Shown here: piece after piece, positions 45,601 to 54,232 of the stretch
How the letters are laid out: the number at the start of each line of letters is the position of its first letter
Numbering within the stretch: the first letter of the stretch is position 1
Assembly: GCF_030123405.1 (NCBI RefSeq)
Contig: NZ_CP126110.1
Location: forward strand, 2,170,001-2,234,000
Source of the DNA: Neobacillus sp. WH10
GTDB taxonomy: Bacteria; Bacillota; Bacilli; Bacillales; Cytobacillaceae
Direction of reading: 5' to 3'
DNA length: 64,000 nucleotides
Translations under genes and position numbers: made by a program
The notes under the pieces: generated by a model
The model's database searches: none
Seen by the model: only the letters and a program-made list of their open reading frames with translations
What the model was told of the DNA's origin: nothing

Positions 45601-46795
45601 AATGGAAGCTAGCGGCATAAATGTAACGCAAGCCAATAATAAAGTTTGGTACGGACCTAACTCTCCGGCATGGGGTATTCCAGCCGATAAGGATGGCAAG
45701 TTTAATAATGAAATTTCAGTCGATTCTCCTAATCCAGTTAATATGCTCCAATTTGTTGGCGCGGATAAAGCTGGTAACACAACGATCTCTAAAGTCATTT
45801 ATTATGTGAAGCCTGGGACACAATATATTTACGCTAAACCAAATAAACAGTCTTTTACAATGGGGGATCAATTAACGTATACCTTTTATAGTCATGGTTT
45901 GCAAAATGCAAAAGATTTAACAATCAAGTTTGATTATACCTCAAAATATTTTAATTCCGTTGTATTAAATAAAAATATGGCTTTATCCGACGATACACAG
46001 TTTACAGTTACATCAAGTGGTACTACAAGCAAATCGAATACCATTAATATAAAAGCACCTGGGGATGGTTTAACTGGTGATATTCCATTATTTGATATGC
46101 AAGTAGATACGAACGCTAAAGAATTTGTAAATGTAAATAGTATATTTTTTACTGTTACTACATCCTCGTATAAAGATATTAGTGGTAAAACGGTAAGCCC
46201 GTATACTCAAATCGGTTTATTGCCAAGCTATCCTGCCTATTCAACAGTACAAGCTAAGATTAATGCTGAAGGGTTATTAAATGCGAACGGCGGTTTTAAT
46301 TATGCAATCGACTACACGACAATCGGTGCAAAAGTTACAGCGAAAGACTCAAAGGGGCAGGTATACAATGGGGATATTCAAAAAAATGGAAACATTGTTT
46401 TTAATAAAATGCCTCTTACTGAACAGTTATATACCGTCATAATTGATGTACCTGGCCATTTTACAACTTACACACCTATGGAAATTGGCCGAAAAGATGG
46501 GGATATATATATTGGCGAGAGTATTTCATACCCTTCAGTAAGAGAAAAGTCAGGCGATATTAATAAAGATAATGTAATAGATATTCATGACGTGATTTTG
46601 CTTCAAAAATATTGGGGAACAAATTACCGCGATGCAGATATTAACTTTGATGGAACGGTTGATGCAAAGGATTTCAAGCTCCTAGAAGCAAATTATTTAA
46701 AACAAAACGATTATGTATTAGATACTCCTACCGCTGAAAAGGAGTCCAATGGGAAAACAATTGAGTCAATTAAGAAAGCACTAGGGATAAATTAA
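42686..46795 (+). CDS. Large secreted subtilase (Vpr-like) with cohesin-like and dockerin modules
   Basis: This 1369-residue exported serine protease has a signal peptide (1 to about 36), an I9-type propeptide (about 75-180), and an S8 catalytic domain with Asp227 (VIDTGIDYNHPDL), His283 (DHGTHVSG) and Ser606 (GTSMATPH). A PA-type insert (about 450-560) and Fn3-like repeats follow. From about 1047 a cohesin-like beta domain precedes a type I dockerin (about 1289-1340) with paired calcium loops GDINKDNVIDIHD and ADINFDGTVDAKD. ATG 42686 lies after aaggggga; the upstream TTG lacks a site. Confidence 0.88.
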   Translation: MKGIKRKLFQVTTVLALASSSIFGSSVISQKPTYALSSENIAENIIGSLSDEQRAALQKLDSADLKSGLRLSDDVDLNSDDEVSVIVEFKELPAKVAQLVKATKGESISIEKAKEKVEKSHTEFKKELNEELGKKEKSNKENFHIKYTYQDAFNGATVTLPANQIKKLLDFDMVKTVYSDTTIQIKPPIEIEEEEAQTKVDSIPFLKIDKLHKEGYTGKNIKIGVIDTGIDYNHPDLKEAFKGGYDFVDNDNDPMEATYAQWKTSGKSEKINGNTYYTDHGTHVSGTIAGKAKNNSDYKVTGVAPDSDLFVYRVLGPYGSGTNSAVIAGIDKSVSDGMNIINLSLGSSLNNPLEATSLAIDNAVLSGVTAIVAAGNSGESGMYTLGSPGAAALALTVGASSAGTKVTTFASKFVSDGNSSDSTLQLMTKKWVDDFTNLSGKTFEIVNVGEGGAKDYTGKSVQGKIAFVVRGTYALIDKMQYAKQNGAAGVIIYNTNSTEGQIPYYLGESNENIPVFSMTNKDGLAVNELFAYGTPTVTLGEIGETEIPGDELASFSSRGPSGTLYDIKPEITAPGVSVLSTVPSYINNKNDFSDYSSAYLRMSGTSMATPHVTGIAALLLQSHPDYTPADIKTVLMNTADPLKGLNSVFEVGAGRVDPFEAIYSSTELAVQDETPYIENNVIKIINEQTGGLSYGFIPIDNNDITKTTNLLISNNSDKMQQYKISVEYNVGARGSLDAKENGVSLVVPELIKIKKNSQETIPAKLFIPKTAKKGTYEGYIHVVNKKDPDENYQIPFGLRLVEEGFEYFKVHSPSISTNRVRNPYSVKTTDLDFKLNSPMQTLDFILVDPKTNQDLGLINTINTSGAAIDVDYYVQDGFYGRYFPFTGNSNKPIGYTSIQVPEGLYKIKVIGTNLDGKQYTMTDQGFIDNSNPTFTLDDTNAIPKGDLPFVELAPGQKTVTLSGSVIDNEAKIMEASGINVTQANNKVWYGPNSPAWGIPADKDGKFNNEISVDSPNPVNMLQFVGADKAGNTTISKVIYYVKPGTQYIYAKPNKQSFTMGDQLTYTFYSHGLQNAKDLTIKFDYTSKYFNSVVLNKNMALSDDTQFTVTSSGTTSKSNTINIKAPGDGLTGDIPLFDMQVDTNAKEFVNVNSIFFTVTTSSYKDISGKTVSPYTQIGLLPSYPAYSTVQAKINAEGLLNANGGFNYAIDYTTIGAKVTAKDSKGQVYNGDIQKNGNIVFNKMPLTEQLYTVIIDVPGHFTTYTPMEIGRKDGDIYIGESISYPSVREKSGDINKDNVIDIHDVILLQKYWGTNYRDADINFDGTVDAKDFKLLEANYLKQNDYVLDTPTAEKESNGKTIESIKKALGIN

Positions 46796-46812
46796 GAAAA
46801 AGCAGTTGTAGA

Positions 46813-47511
46813 TTGAAGTTGCCATTAGCTAAACGCACAGTTACAGTACAGGAATGGCTAAACCAATATAAATAAACTTTCTTTAAAAGGTAAACTCAAT
46901 AACATATTTGGTTTTCCTGTAAGGATTTGTGTAGCAGCTGCCGTTTTTGTCATAGCCTTTGTTCTTGTAAAACAGGAAGATTCAATGTTAGCCATTCGAA
47001 ATGAGGTTCTTATCCTAATGGAATAAACACAACCGAGCAACAATTTCAATCTAAAGATGTATCAGTTACTTTTTCTAGAGAAGACCAAGAGTTATTCAAA
47101 ATAATAAACGGTAATAAGGCACTCGTTTTAACAGAAGAAGTAGTCATCCCAACTAAGGAAAACATACCTTCGATTATTGGAGAACCAAAGATTACAGTAA
47201 CTAAAGATAATAATCGTGTCCTAATGAGTGTATCTTGCCTTGTTAAAGGAGATAAATACTTATCCATTGATACTGCAATTAATAAACAAGGCTCTGCGAA
47301 ACTTGTATACGATTCGTTAGTAATAAGTTACTCCGGTTTTAAATCTTTAATAACCATTTGGAATCATCAAGCAATCCTTATAAACCCTGTCGAAGCAGGT
47401 GGGGTTAATCAGTTAATTATGGTCAGTAATGAATTTATCTATTATATTGCGGGTGGACAAAATAGTGACGACCTTATTAAAATGGCTGAATTAATCAATT
47501 TTATTAAATAG
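46813..47511 (+). pseudogene. Frameshifted single-pass membrane protein (anti-sigma or DUF4367-like)
   Basis: Three consecutive segments in frames 1, 2 and 1 read as one protein: LPLAKRTVTVQEWLNQYK (stop at 46873), then LKGKLNNIFGFPVRICVAAAVFVIAFVLVK (stop at 47024), then PNGINTTEQQFQSKDVSVTF through to the end. The layout is a cytoplasmic stub, one membrane helix and an extracellular domain ending MVSNEFIYYIAGGQ, as in anti-sigma-like or DUF4367 proteins. At least two frameshifts and no proper start make it nonfunctional. Confidence 0.6.
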
Positions 47512-47570
47512 TAATAGTAAATTACTACTCTTTAGATAACAATTCTTAGAACTACAATAAACTGTATTAA

Positions 47571-47608
47571 ATAAAAAAGGAACTGTAGGATGAAACTCTA
47601 CAGTTCTT
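47571..47608 (-). terminator. Bidirectional terminator
   Basis: AACTGTAG and CTACAGTT pair around a nine-base loop. On the minus strand ccttttttattt follows, ending brnQ, whose stop is inside the stem. The plus-strand side is also T-rich. Confidence 0.85.
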
Positions 47609-48956
47609 TTTGTGTTTTCTTCATATCACCCTTTGGCCAAAAACAGCCGATGATTGCTCCAAATAAAGCGGGTATAATCCAACCTAGACCAATGTCGTAA
47701 AGTGGCAGATAATCCATGTAGAATGCCTTAATAGAATCGAATAATGGGACAGTTGCAGATGGTAAGTTTACGACTAATGTGCTATAGCCATCGAAGAAGC
47801 TTACAAAGAATGATAACAACATGGAAGCTGCATAAACGCTATGTTTATTACTGAATAGTGGCGAGCAAAGCGTCAATAGGATAAGAACAATTGCTAGCGG
47901 ATATAGTAACATTAACACTGGCACCGCAAATTGAATAATATTGTTTAAACCAAAGTTTGCGATAGTAAATGAAACGAAAGATAGTATTAATACAAACCAT
48001 CTATAACTAACTTTAGGAAATACATTATGGAAAAATTCACTACAAGATGTAATAAGTCCAATGCTTGTTTTTAGACAAGCAAGTACAATAATAATTGCAA
48101 GTAAAATCGTGCCGAATGACCCAAAATAGTGCTGAGCAACTGCTGCAAAAATCTGGCCGCCATTATCAAATGTTCCGATAGCTGATACGCTCGATGACCC
48201 CATATACGTAATGAGTCCGTAAATTAGCATCATTAAAGCCATCGCGAAAATACCTGATTTCCATGTTGTTTTGGCTATATCCTTTGTGTTAGTAATGCCT
48301 TGTCTCTTAATGGCATTAATGACAACGATACCAAATGCGAGTGATGCTAGGGCATCCATTGTATTATAGCCCTCTTTAAAACCAGTTATGAAAGGAAGCT
48401 CAATATAGTCCCCTGAAGGTTCTCCGAAATGACCCATTGGCTTGACTATGGCAGTTACGATTAAAACAAACAGGAAGACTAGAAATGCCGGTGTTAAATA
48501 TTTTCCAATATAGTCCATAACTTTTGCAGGATGAAGTGAGAAATAGTAAACAATGGCAAAGAATACGAAACTAAAGAGCCCGAGCCATAAGCTAGCGTAA
48601 CTCGGATTTATGTAAGGTTCAAAACCGACTACAAATGGTACCGTTGCTGTACGTGGAATGGCGAAAAATGGTCCAATTGTTAAGTAAAGAGCCATAGAAA
48701 AGACCAAACCAAAAAACGGATGTACTTTATTGGCTATATCACGAAGTCCGTTACTTCCGGATAGACCGATCGCTAATATTCCTAAAAAAGGCAGGCCAAT
48801 GGCTGTTACTAAAAAGCCAATTAATGCAGGCCAAAAGTTTGTTCCCGCAAGTTGTCCTAATTGGATAGGAAAAATTAAATTTCCCGCACCAAAGAACATT
48901 CCGAAAAGCATTGTTCCGATGACTACATAGGTTGAAAACGATATTTTTTGCTGCAT
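47598..48956 (-). CDS. brnQ: Branched-chain amino acid transporter (LIVCS family)
   Basis: This 452-residue, twelve-segment cation-coupled importer for leucine, isoleucine and valine has diagnostic blocks GMFFGAGNLIFPIQLGQLAG at the N-terminus and GYNTMDALASLAFGIVVINAI mid-protein. agaaggagc precedes the ATG. It is monocistronic. I saw no T-box in its 430-bp upstream region. Confidence 0.93.
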   Translation of the reverse strand: MQQKISFSTYVVIGTMLFGMFFGAGNLIFPIQLGQLAGTNFWPALIGFLVTAIGLPFLGILAIGLSGSNGLRDIANKVHPFFGLVFSMALYLTIGPFFAIPRTATVPFVVGFEPYINPSYASLWLGLFSFVFFAIVYYFSLHPAKVMDYIGKYLTPAFLVFLFVLIVTAIVKPMGHFGEPSGDYIELPFITGFKEGYNTMDALASLAFGIVVINAIKRQGITNTKDIAKTTWKSGIFAMALMMLIYGLITYMGSSSVSAIGTFDNGGQIFAAVAQHYFGSFGTILLAIIIVLACLKTSIGLITSCSEFFHNVFPKVSYRWFVLILSFVSFTIANFGLNNIIQFAVPVLMLLYPLAIVLILLTLCSPLFSNKHSVYAASMLLSFFVSFFDGYSTLVVNLPSATVPLFDSIKAFYMDYLPLYDIGLGWIIPALFGAIIGCFWPKGDMKKTQKEL

Positions 48957-49384
48957 CTAAATTGCTCCTTCTAGTTGTAATGCTCTCGATTGAAAGTCAT
49001 TTTTTTTTTCTCTTTTTTATAGAAATTATGACTCTAACAACTATAAAAAAATTGACATAAACATACTCACTATAAATACTTATTAATAACAAGTCAATTG
49101 TAATTTTAAGTACTTTTAAAATTTGGCAGGAGGGTCTTAATATTAGTATATCCATTGTCTTCGCGAAACCGCTGTCATTATAAAAGCAGTGGACTGGATA
49201 CTGATCAAAAAGATGAAATAGACTTTATTATATATTTGCTTCTCAAAAAAATCCTCCTTTAATACAGATAGGGAACTAACTCGGCCAAAGGACAATATCC
49301 AACCTTTATAAAGTATTTTTCAAATTCAGGTGAATTCAAAAAGTAAATCAACAATATATTATAACAATACCAATTACCTAATCA
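48957..49384. other. brnQ upstream region, no gene seen
   Basis: This is AT-rich leader and spacer between brnQ and the methyltransferase. No T-box motif, riboswitch or convincing CodY box was found. A TTGACA at 49052 lacks a well-spaced -10. A short open frame around 49186-49260 has no ribosome site. Confidence 0.4.
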
Positions 49385-50323
49385 TTAGGAAGCTTTTACT
49401 ATTTCTAAAAACACAATTGTACCTGTAGGGTCCATGTAAGTCTTCACGTTGTCTATCTTTTCCTTTGGTAACTTTTCAACTAAGCGAAGAAGTTGACTTT
49501 CATCTCTATAAATCGGCCACCAATCGCAGCATACCTCTAAGTATCCACATAAAAGATGAGTGGGGTGAAAACCTGTTAGAATAAACGCTCCACCTGGTTT
49601 TAAATAATTGAAAAAATTTTGGATAAGCTCTTCAGCTGAAGTATCCTTTACATTGTTAAGAAGACCGTTAGACCAAATAAAGTCGAATGGTTGAAGTGGT
49701 TTTAGGATTTTTGTGAAATTCAGAAAGGTTATATGGTGTGTTTTTATGCCTCTAAGCCCAAATTCTTTATCGATACGAAACAGGGCCTCTTCATCCCAAT
49801 CCAAAGCATGTATAGAACTTAAAAATAACTGGGAGTCAAACTTTGTATTCGGAATTTCACGTAGATTGCCGGAGGGAATAGATAAGAAATGGGAATTCTT
49901 CTTATGGCATAATACGTACTCTATTTTTCTCTCGATCATATTACGAGCTTTACGGATTCCTATACAGCTAGAGAGGGACATGAGGCTATTAAATAGATTC
50001 TTACCACGTGCGGTTTCATATCCTGTAAACGGAGCTTGAACCAATCCATCAACTGAATAAATAAAATCCATTAGAACTGAGCCAACGTTGTCTTTTGATT
50101 TGTAAAACGCATGTTGTGTAAAAGGTTCTTGAATAATAAAATCTCGGAGGGGATGATCGAGATATATTTCTTTAATAAATCTAACCCAATCGTTGCGGGA
50201 GGTTCTTTTTCGCAGAAGGTTTAATCCCTGACAAAATTGTATAAAGGTTAAGACATCATCCTGTTCGGAATAAAATTGATTTAAAGTATGATCAAGAATT
50301 AATGAGGGATTGTTGTTTGTCAT
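49385..50323 (-). CDS. Class I SAM-dependent methyltransferase
   Basis: This 312-residue protein has an N-terminal helical part (1-140) and a Rossmann methyltransferase domain with a degenerate motif I (FLSIPSGNLREI), an FDFIWSNGLLNNV mid-motif and LKPGGAFILTGFHP. The changed motif I makes the cofactor assignment tentative. ATG 50323 has agggag nine bases upstream; the TTG at 50332 is too close. It is divergent from the STAND-LuxR gene and may share its operator. The substrate is unknown. Confidence 0.75.
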   Translation of the reverse strand: MTNNNPSLILDHTLNQFYSEQDDVLTFIQFCQGLNLLRKRTSRNDWVRFIKEIYLDHPLRDFIIQEPFTQHAFYKSKDNVGSVLMDFIYSVDGLVQAPFTGYETARGKNLFNSLMSLSSCIGIRKARNMIERKIEYVLCHKKNSHFLSIPSGNLREIPNTKFDSQLFLSSIHALDWDEEALFRIDKEFGLRGIKTHHITFLNFTKILKPLQPFDFIWSNGLLNNVKDTSAEELIQNFFNYLKPGGAFILTGFHPTHLLCGYLEVCCDWWPIYRDESQLLRLVEKLPKEKIDNVKTYMDPTGTIVFLEIVKAS

Positions 50324-50397
50324 AAGTCTCAACTCCCTTTTAAGAAATGGATGATATCACTATATAGGAAAGAATAGGATTTGTGTAGGTCCTTAAG

Positions 50398-50412
50398 TAT
50401 ACTTGAAGTATA
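50398..50412. promoter_or_regulatory. Perfect 15-bp palindrome, candidate operator
   Basis: TATACTT-G-AAGTATA is perfectly symmetric and lies between the divergent methyltransferase and LuxR-family genes, 33 bp before the latter. A related sequence (TATACGCTTGAATATAC) lies ahead of the hemerythrin gene. Confidence 0.5.
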
Positions 50413-50444
50413 TATTATCAATTCATTACTAGCTGGAGGTTATG

Positions 50445-52466
50445 ATGAGTAGCTTTGGTGAAGAGATTCGAAGATTAGAAGAAAGTTTTTTTGTCGGGCG
50501 AAAAATGGAATTGATTATCTTCCGTAATTTTGTATACAACAAAGAAAATAAAGAACGTATCCTAAATATCAGTGGCACAGGAGGAATTGGGAAAAGCTCT
50601 TTGCTCGATCAGTTTCGGCGAATTTGCGACCAAGAGGGAATTCCTTTTTTTCTCTTGGATTGCTTAGATTTTACCAAGACTCCGCAAGGATTTGCCTTAC
50701 GATTGCTCGCTATGTTAAATACACAAGTCCCAGAGGAATGGAGTGAGAGCAAGTTATTAGAGGAAGCGGTGAGCCAACTTAATAAACGAGCTCAAACTGG
50801 TCGTTTAGTTTTTGCTATAGATACCTATGAAGAAATGAACGAACTTGATGATTGGTTACGGCATTCCTTTTTAGTTGAATTATCCATTAACATTTTGATT
50901 GTATTGTCTGGCCGCTTTCCCTTAAAAGGGGGCTGGGTGTTGTCACCGGCTTGGAGAAGATTCATTAAATTTATGCCATTGTCACCATTTGACTATGAAA
51001 CTTGCAAGCAGTATACATCTATATTTGGGGACTATAATGATAGCTTTGTAAGAAAGTCATATTTTATTACCAAGGGGCACCCTCTTACGTTATCTCTTTT
51101 CATGGGCTTGAATGAATTGGAAGGCTTAAAGGGGGAACAAGAACCTGAATTTCTAATGTGGAATGAAACCTTTAAAGAAATTGCTGGACAGTGGCTGCGT
51201 GAAATCACTGATTCTACATTAATGGAGTTGTTGGAAGCTGTAACAATGGTCCGTGTATTTAACCATGAAATTCTCGAGAATATTCTTGGAAAAGAGATAA
51301 GCAACGAGGAGTTTGAAAATCTCATCCATCTCTCCTTTGTTCGAAAAAGTGAACGTGGGTGGTATTTGCATCAGGTTCTCCGAAAAGCTCTCTATCAGGA
51401 TTTCAGACTTAAAAAGCCTAATATTTATAATCAGCTCTGGCAGCGAAGCGTTAAATACCACTACGGTCTTTTTTCCTCTCGACATCATTCTATAGAAGAA
51501 AGAAATCTTTTCCTTTTAGATTTTATCTATATTGTAGGGGATCCTGGTTTTCGGGCCATGTTTTATGATGATGCGATTGATCAAACCTATTATATTGAAA
51601 CGGTTAACAAGGATAATTTACAGGAAGCAGAACAGTATTTTAAGGATGTCCTTTCAAATCATCAAGATTATATCCAAGAGATGTACGATCCAGTAACAAA
51701 TGAAAGACATATATATAATATTCCAAAAGCTGTAAATGAAAAATGGTTTACTTCGATTAAACTTTCCGAAGTGATTCTACTGGGAAGTGAAGTCGTCAGG
51801 CTACTTAAAAATGAAAAGCACGAAGCGGTGGGTATTTTTGTATACATTCCCATTCATAGAGGTTCTCTTCAGTTTCTGCAACAAAACCCGATTACTCAGT
51901 CTTATTTCCGCACCCTTTCTAAACAGGAGAGGGATAAGTTGATTGTACCACCAGAGTCACCGGCAGGGTGGTTTCAATATTTGATCGATTTTTCAAAGGA
52001 TGGCAGTTCTGCGGCCAGATTCATGTTCTTTCAAACATATCTTTCCTACTATTTGAAAGGCGGAATAATGGTGTACACTGCTCCAATGAAATATAACCAG
52101 GAAGCAGTCAAAGGGGTAGGGTATGTTGAAATACCTGGAACTACCCATTTCGGTTTTGGTCTTCAATTTCCTGCACCGGTATTTGTGCTCGATTTTAGAG
52201 AGGATAAAGAGATGAAGAAGTTTGTTGAGAATCTTTATCAGTCAACGGAAGACAATTATGAAGCTTCATCTCTTGATGCAATATTATCAGGACTAACTCC
52301 CCGTGAACGCGAAATAGCCCTTTTAACAAGAACTTGTTCGTCTAATCTAGAAATAGCCAAGAAGCTTTACTTATCAGAAATCACTGTAAAAAAGAATCTT
52401 AGTCGTATTTATGAGAAACTTGACCTAAAGGGCAAAACAGAATTGGTCAAAAAATTAATGAGCTAA
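50445..52466 (+). CDS. STAND ATPase transcriptional regulator with LuxR helix-turn-helix
   Basis: This 673-residue MalT-like regulator has a P-loop ATPase (about 15-330; ISGTGGIGKSSLLDQF, FAIDTYEEMNEL), a long middle region without recognisable repeats, and a C-terminal LuxR DNA-binding domain (LTPREREIALLTRTC, SEITVKKNLSRIYEKLDL). ggagg lies five bases before ATG 50445; the ATG at 50442 is only two bases away. It probably controls itself and the hemerythrin/NmrA genes downstream in response to an unknown ligand. Confidence 0.85.
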   Translation: MSSFGEEIRRLEESFFVGRKMELIIFRNFVYNKENKERILNISGTGGIGKSSLLDQFRRICDQEGIPFFLLDCLDFTKTPQGFALRLLAMLNTQVPEEWSESKLLEEAVSQLNKRAQTGRLVFAIDTYEEMNELDDWLRHSFLVELSINILIVLSGRFPLKGGWVLSPAWRRFIKFMPLSPFDYETCKQYTSIFGDYNDSFVRKSYFITKGHPLTLSLFMGLNELEGLKGEQEPEFLMWNETFKEIAGQWLREITDSTLMELLEAVTMVRVFNHEILENILGKEISNEEFENLIHLSFVRKSERGWYLHQVLRKALYQDFRLKKPNIYNQLWQRSVKYHYGLFSSRHHSIEERNLFLLDFIYIVGDPGFRAMFYDDAIDQTYYIETVNKDNLQEAEQYFKDVLSNHQDYIQEMYDPVTNERHIYNIPKAVNEKWFTSIKLSEVILLGSEVVRLLKNEKHEAVGIFVYIPIHRGSLQFLQQNPITQSYFRTLSKQERDKLIVPPESPAGWFQYLIDFSKDGSSAARFMFFQTYLSYYLKGGIMVYTAPMKYNQEAVKGVGYVEIPGTTHFGFGLQFPAPVFVLDFREDKEMKKFVENLYQSTEDNYEASSLDAILSGLTPREREIALLTRTCSSNLEIAKKLYLSEITVKKNLSRIYEKLDLKGKTELVKKLMS

Positions 52467-52479
52467 TTAATCCATTATT

Positions 52480-52518
52480 AACACTGAAGACTAAAGGTCT
52501 TCAGTGTTTTTATTTTTT
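52480..52518 (+). terminator. Rho-independent terminator
   Basis: AACACTGAAGAC pairs perfectly with GTCTTCAGTGTT around taaag, then a T-rich tail. Confidence 0.93.
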
Positions 52519-52528
52519 GATACCAAAA

Positions 52529-52554
52529 TATACGCTTGAATATACCTCCGTATA
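52529..52554 (+). promoter_or_regulatory. TATAC repeat cluster, candidate operator
   Basis: TATAC occurs at 52529-52533 and 52541-52545, with inverted GTATA at 52550-52554. The block TATACGCTTGAATATAC resembles the palindrome upstream of the LuxR-family regulator. Confidence 0.4.
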
Positions 52555-52667
52555 ATTACCGACTTCCTTTTTCGTCTCTATAATGAAACTATACTACGAA
52601 CAAGGAGTGAAATAAGGCAAGGTGATCGATAGCTTTTTAATAAAACAAAACCAAAGGAGAGTTGAAC

Positions 52668-53333
52668 ATGTTTAATCGTTTTGATCTGTATGCTCCAGTA
52701 CACAAGGGGATTCGCTTAGCATTAAGTGGTTTATGCCATCAGGCAGGTTCGGTTGATAGTTCTGATGACGAGGGAGTGAAATCATTTGTCAAGGAATTTA
52801 GGCGGGTAGCAATTATTCTAGAAGCCCATTCGAGAGATGAGGATGCAAATATTAATGAATCATATGAAAAATTTGCACCTGAGACATTGCATCAATTGGA
52901 GGATGAACACGGTGCATTAGAACATTATCTTGAGCAGCTTATTGAACTAGTGGATCAGTTACAATTGAAAGAACAAAATCAAATAGAGCATCAAAAGATC
53001 TGGTGGCAAATTGGTAAAGATCTGAACAGTTTTACAGCAGATTACTTTATCCACCTTCAAAGCGAAGAGGGACCAGGCATGAAGGCATTATGGGAGAATC
53101 TGACGGATGACCAATTGAAGGTCATCTCAATAAATATTCGTTCCTCTATTCCACCACAAACAATGGCGATATTTATGCACTATATGATACCAGCGATCAG
53201 TCATCAGGAGCGGTTAGAGATGTTTAGCGATATGAAAAGATTTGCACCTAAAGAAGCGTACGAAGGTATGTTGAGTTTAGCGAAGTCTCGGTTGGATCAA
53301 AAAAGCTGGGAACAACTGCAAACAGCACTATAA
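52668..53333 (+). CDS. Hemerythrin-like (HHE) protein
   Basis: This 221-residue all-helical protein has the spacing of hemerythrin-type metal ligands: HKGIRLAL, EAHSRDEDANI, LEDEHGALEHY and FIHLQSEEGPGM. It probably binds a di-iron centre and takes part in oxygen, NO or oxidative-stress response. aaaggaga lies seven bases before ATG 52668. It is followed 23 bp later by the NmrA-type gene and preceded by a LuxR-family regulator. Confidence 0.75.
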   Translation: MFNRFDLYAPVHKGIRLALSGLCHQAGSVDSSDDEGVKSFVKEFRRVAIILEAHSRDEDANINESYEKFAPETLHQLEDEHGALEHYLEQLIELVDQLQLKEQNQIEHQKIWWQIGKDLNSFTADYFIHLQSEEGPGMKALWENLTDDQLKVISINIRSSIPPQTMAIFMHYMIPAISHQERLEMFSDMKRFAPKEAYEGMLSLAKSRLDQKSWEQLQTAL

Positions 53334-53356
53334 GAAATCAATCCGGAAGAGGTTAA

Positions 53357-54232
53357 GTGATAAGTATGAATATTCTTGTTATCGGAGGTACAGGTACTGT
53401 AGGAAGTCAGTTGGTTTCGGAGCTTTTAAATCGCAAAGCATACGTCCGTATCCTTACTAGAGATCAAAGTAAAAATCAGCATAAGAATATGAACTTGGAA
53501 TGGATCCAAGGGGATTTGGAGGTACCTGAAAGCCTAGTAAGGACATTTGATCAATTGGATGCAGTGTTTCTCTTAACCGGTTTGGCTAAGACAGAAACAA
53601 TCCAAGGAGTAACAGCTGTTAAGGCTGCTAGAAAAGCTGGTGTACCCAAAATTGTATACTTATCTGCACCAATGAATGAAAATATGTTACACATCCCTCA
53701 TATAAGAAGTAAAATCGGGATTGAAGAGGAGATTAAGAGGTCGGGCATGGATTATACGATATTACGACCGAATAATTTCTTTCAGAATGATTACTTGTTT
53801 CATGATGCAATACTTCAGGATAGGATATATCCTCAACCGCTCGGTTCAGTTGGATTGAATCGAGTCGATGTAGAAGATATCGCCTATGCAGCGGCAAATG
53901 CACTCCTTCTCAGCGGATATGAGGGTAAGGAATATCCTATTTATGGATCCGAAGTATTAACAGGGGAAGCAATCGCCGAAACTTACAGTCGTATAACTGG
54001 GACTACGGTACGTTATATTGGAGATAATCTGGATGAATGGTATCAACAAGCTATTACTATAATGCCAGAATGGCTTGCTCAAGATTTTCGTATTATGTAT
54101 GAAAGTTTTCAAAATTTTGGCTGTCTGGGAACATACCAAGACTTCATACTCCAAAAGCAATTGCTACTACGTGAGCCCAAATCATTTGAAGTTTTCGTAG
54201 CAGAAACCGTTTCACGTTGGAAAAGTGAATGA
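53357..54232 (+). CDS. NmrA-like NAD(P)-binding protein (atypical SDR)
   Basis: This 291-residue Rossmann protein has MNILVIGGTGTVGSQLVSEL (dinucleotide loop) and YTILRPNNFFQNDYL, typical of NmrA/HSCARG redox sensors and related reductases that lack the classical SDR catalytic tyrosine-lysine pair. GTG 53357 is near gaagagg; ATG 53366 is an alternative three residues in. It is probably co-transcribed with the hemerythrin gene. The substrate is unknown. Confidence 0.8.
   Translation: MISMNILVIGGTGTVGSQLVSELLNRKAYVRILTRDQSKNQHKNMNLEWIQGDLEVPESLVRTFDQLDAVFLLTGLAKTETIQGVTAVKAARKAGVPKIVYLSAPMNENMLHIPHIRSKIGIEEEIKRSGMDYTILRPNNFFQNDYLFHDAILQDRIYPQPLGSVGLNRVDVEDIAYAAANALLLSGYEGKEYPIYGSEVLTGEAIAETYSRITGTTVRYIGDNLDEWYQQAITIMPEWLAQDFRIMYESFQNFGCLGTYQDFILQKQLLLREPKSFEVFVAETVSRWKSE

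Noticed and set aside
47224..47511. 95-codon frame as an independent gene
   Set aside because: The same frame is open upstream and continues a frameshifted membrane protein; its internal ATG has no ribosome site.
48957..49384. T-box or riboswitch leader for brnQ
   Set aside because: No T-box antiterminator sequence or specifier-like structure was found on the minus strand.
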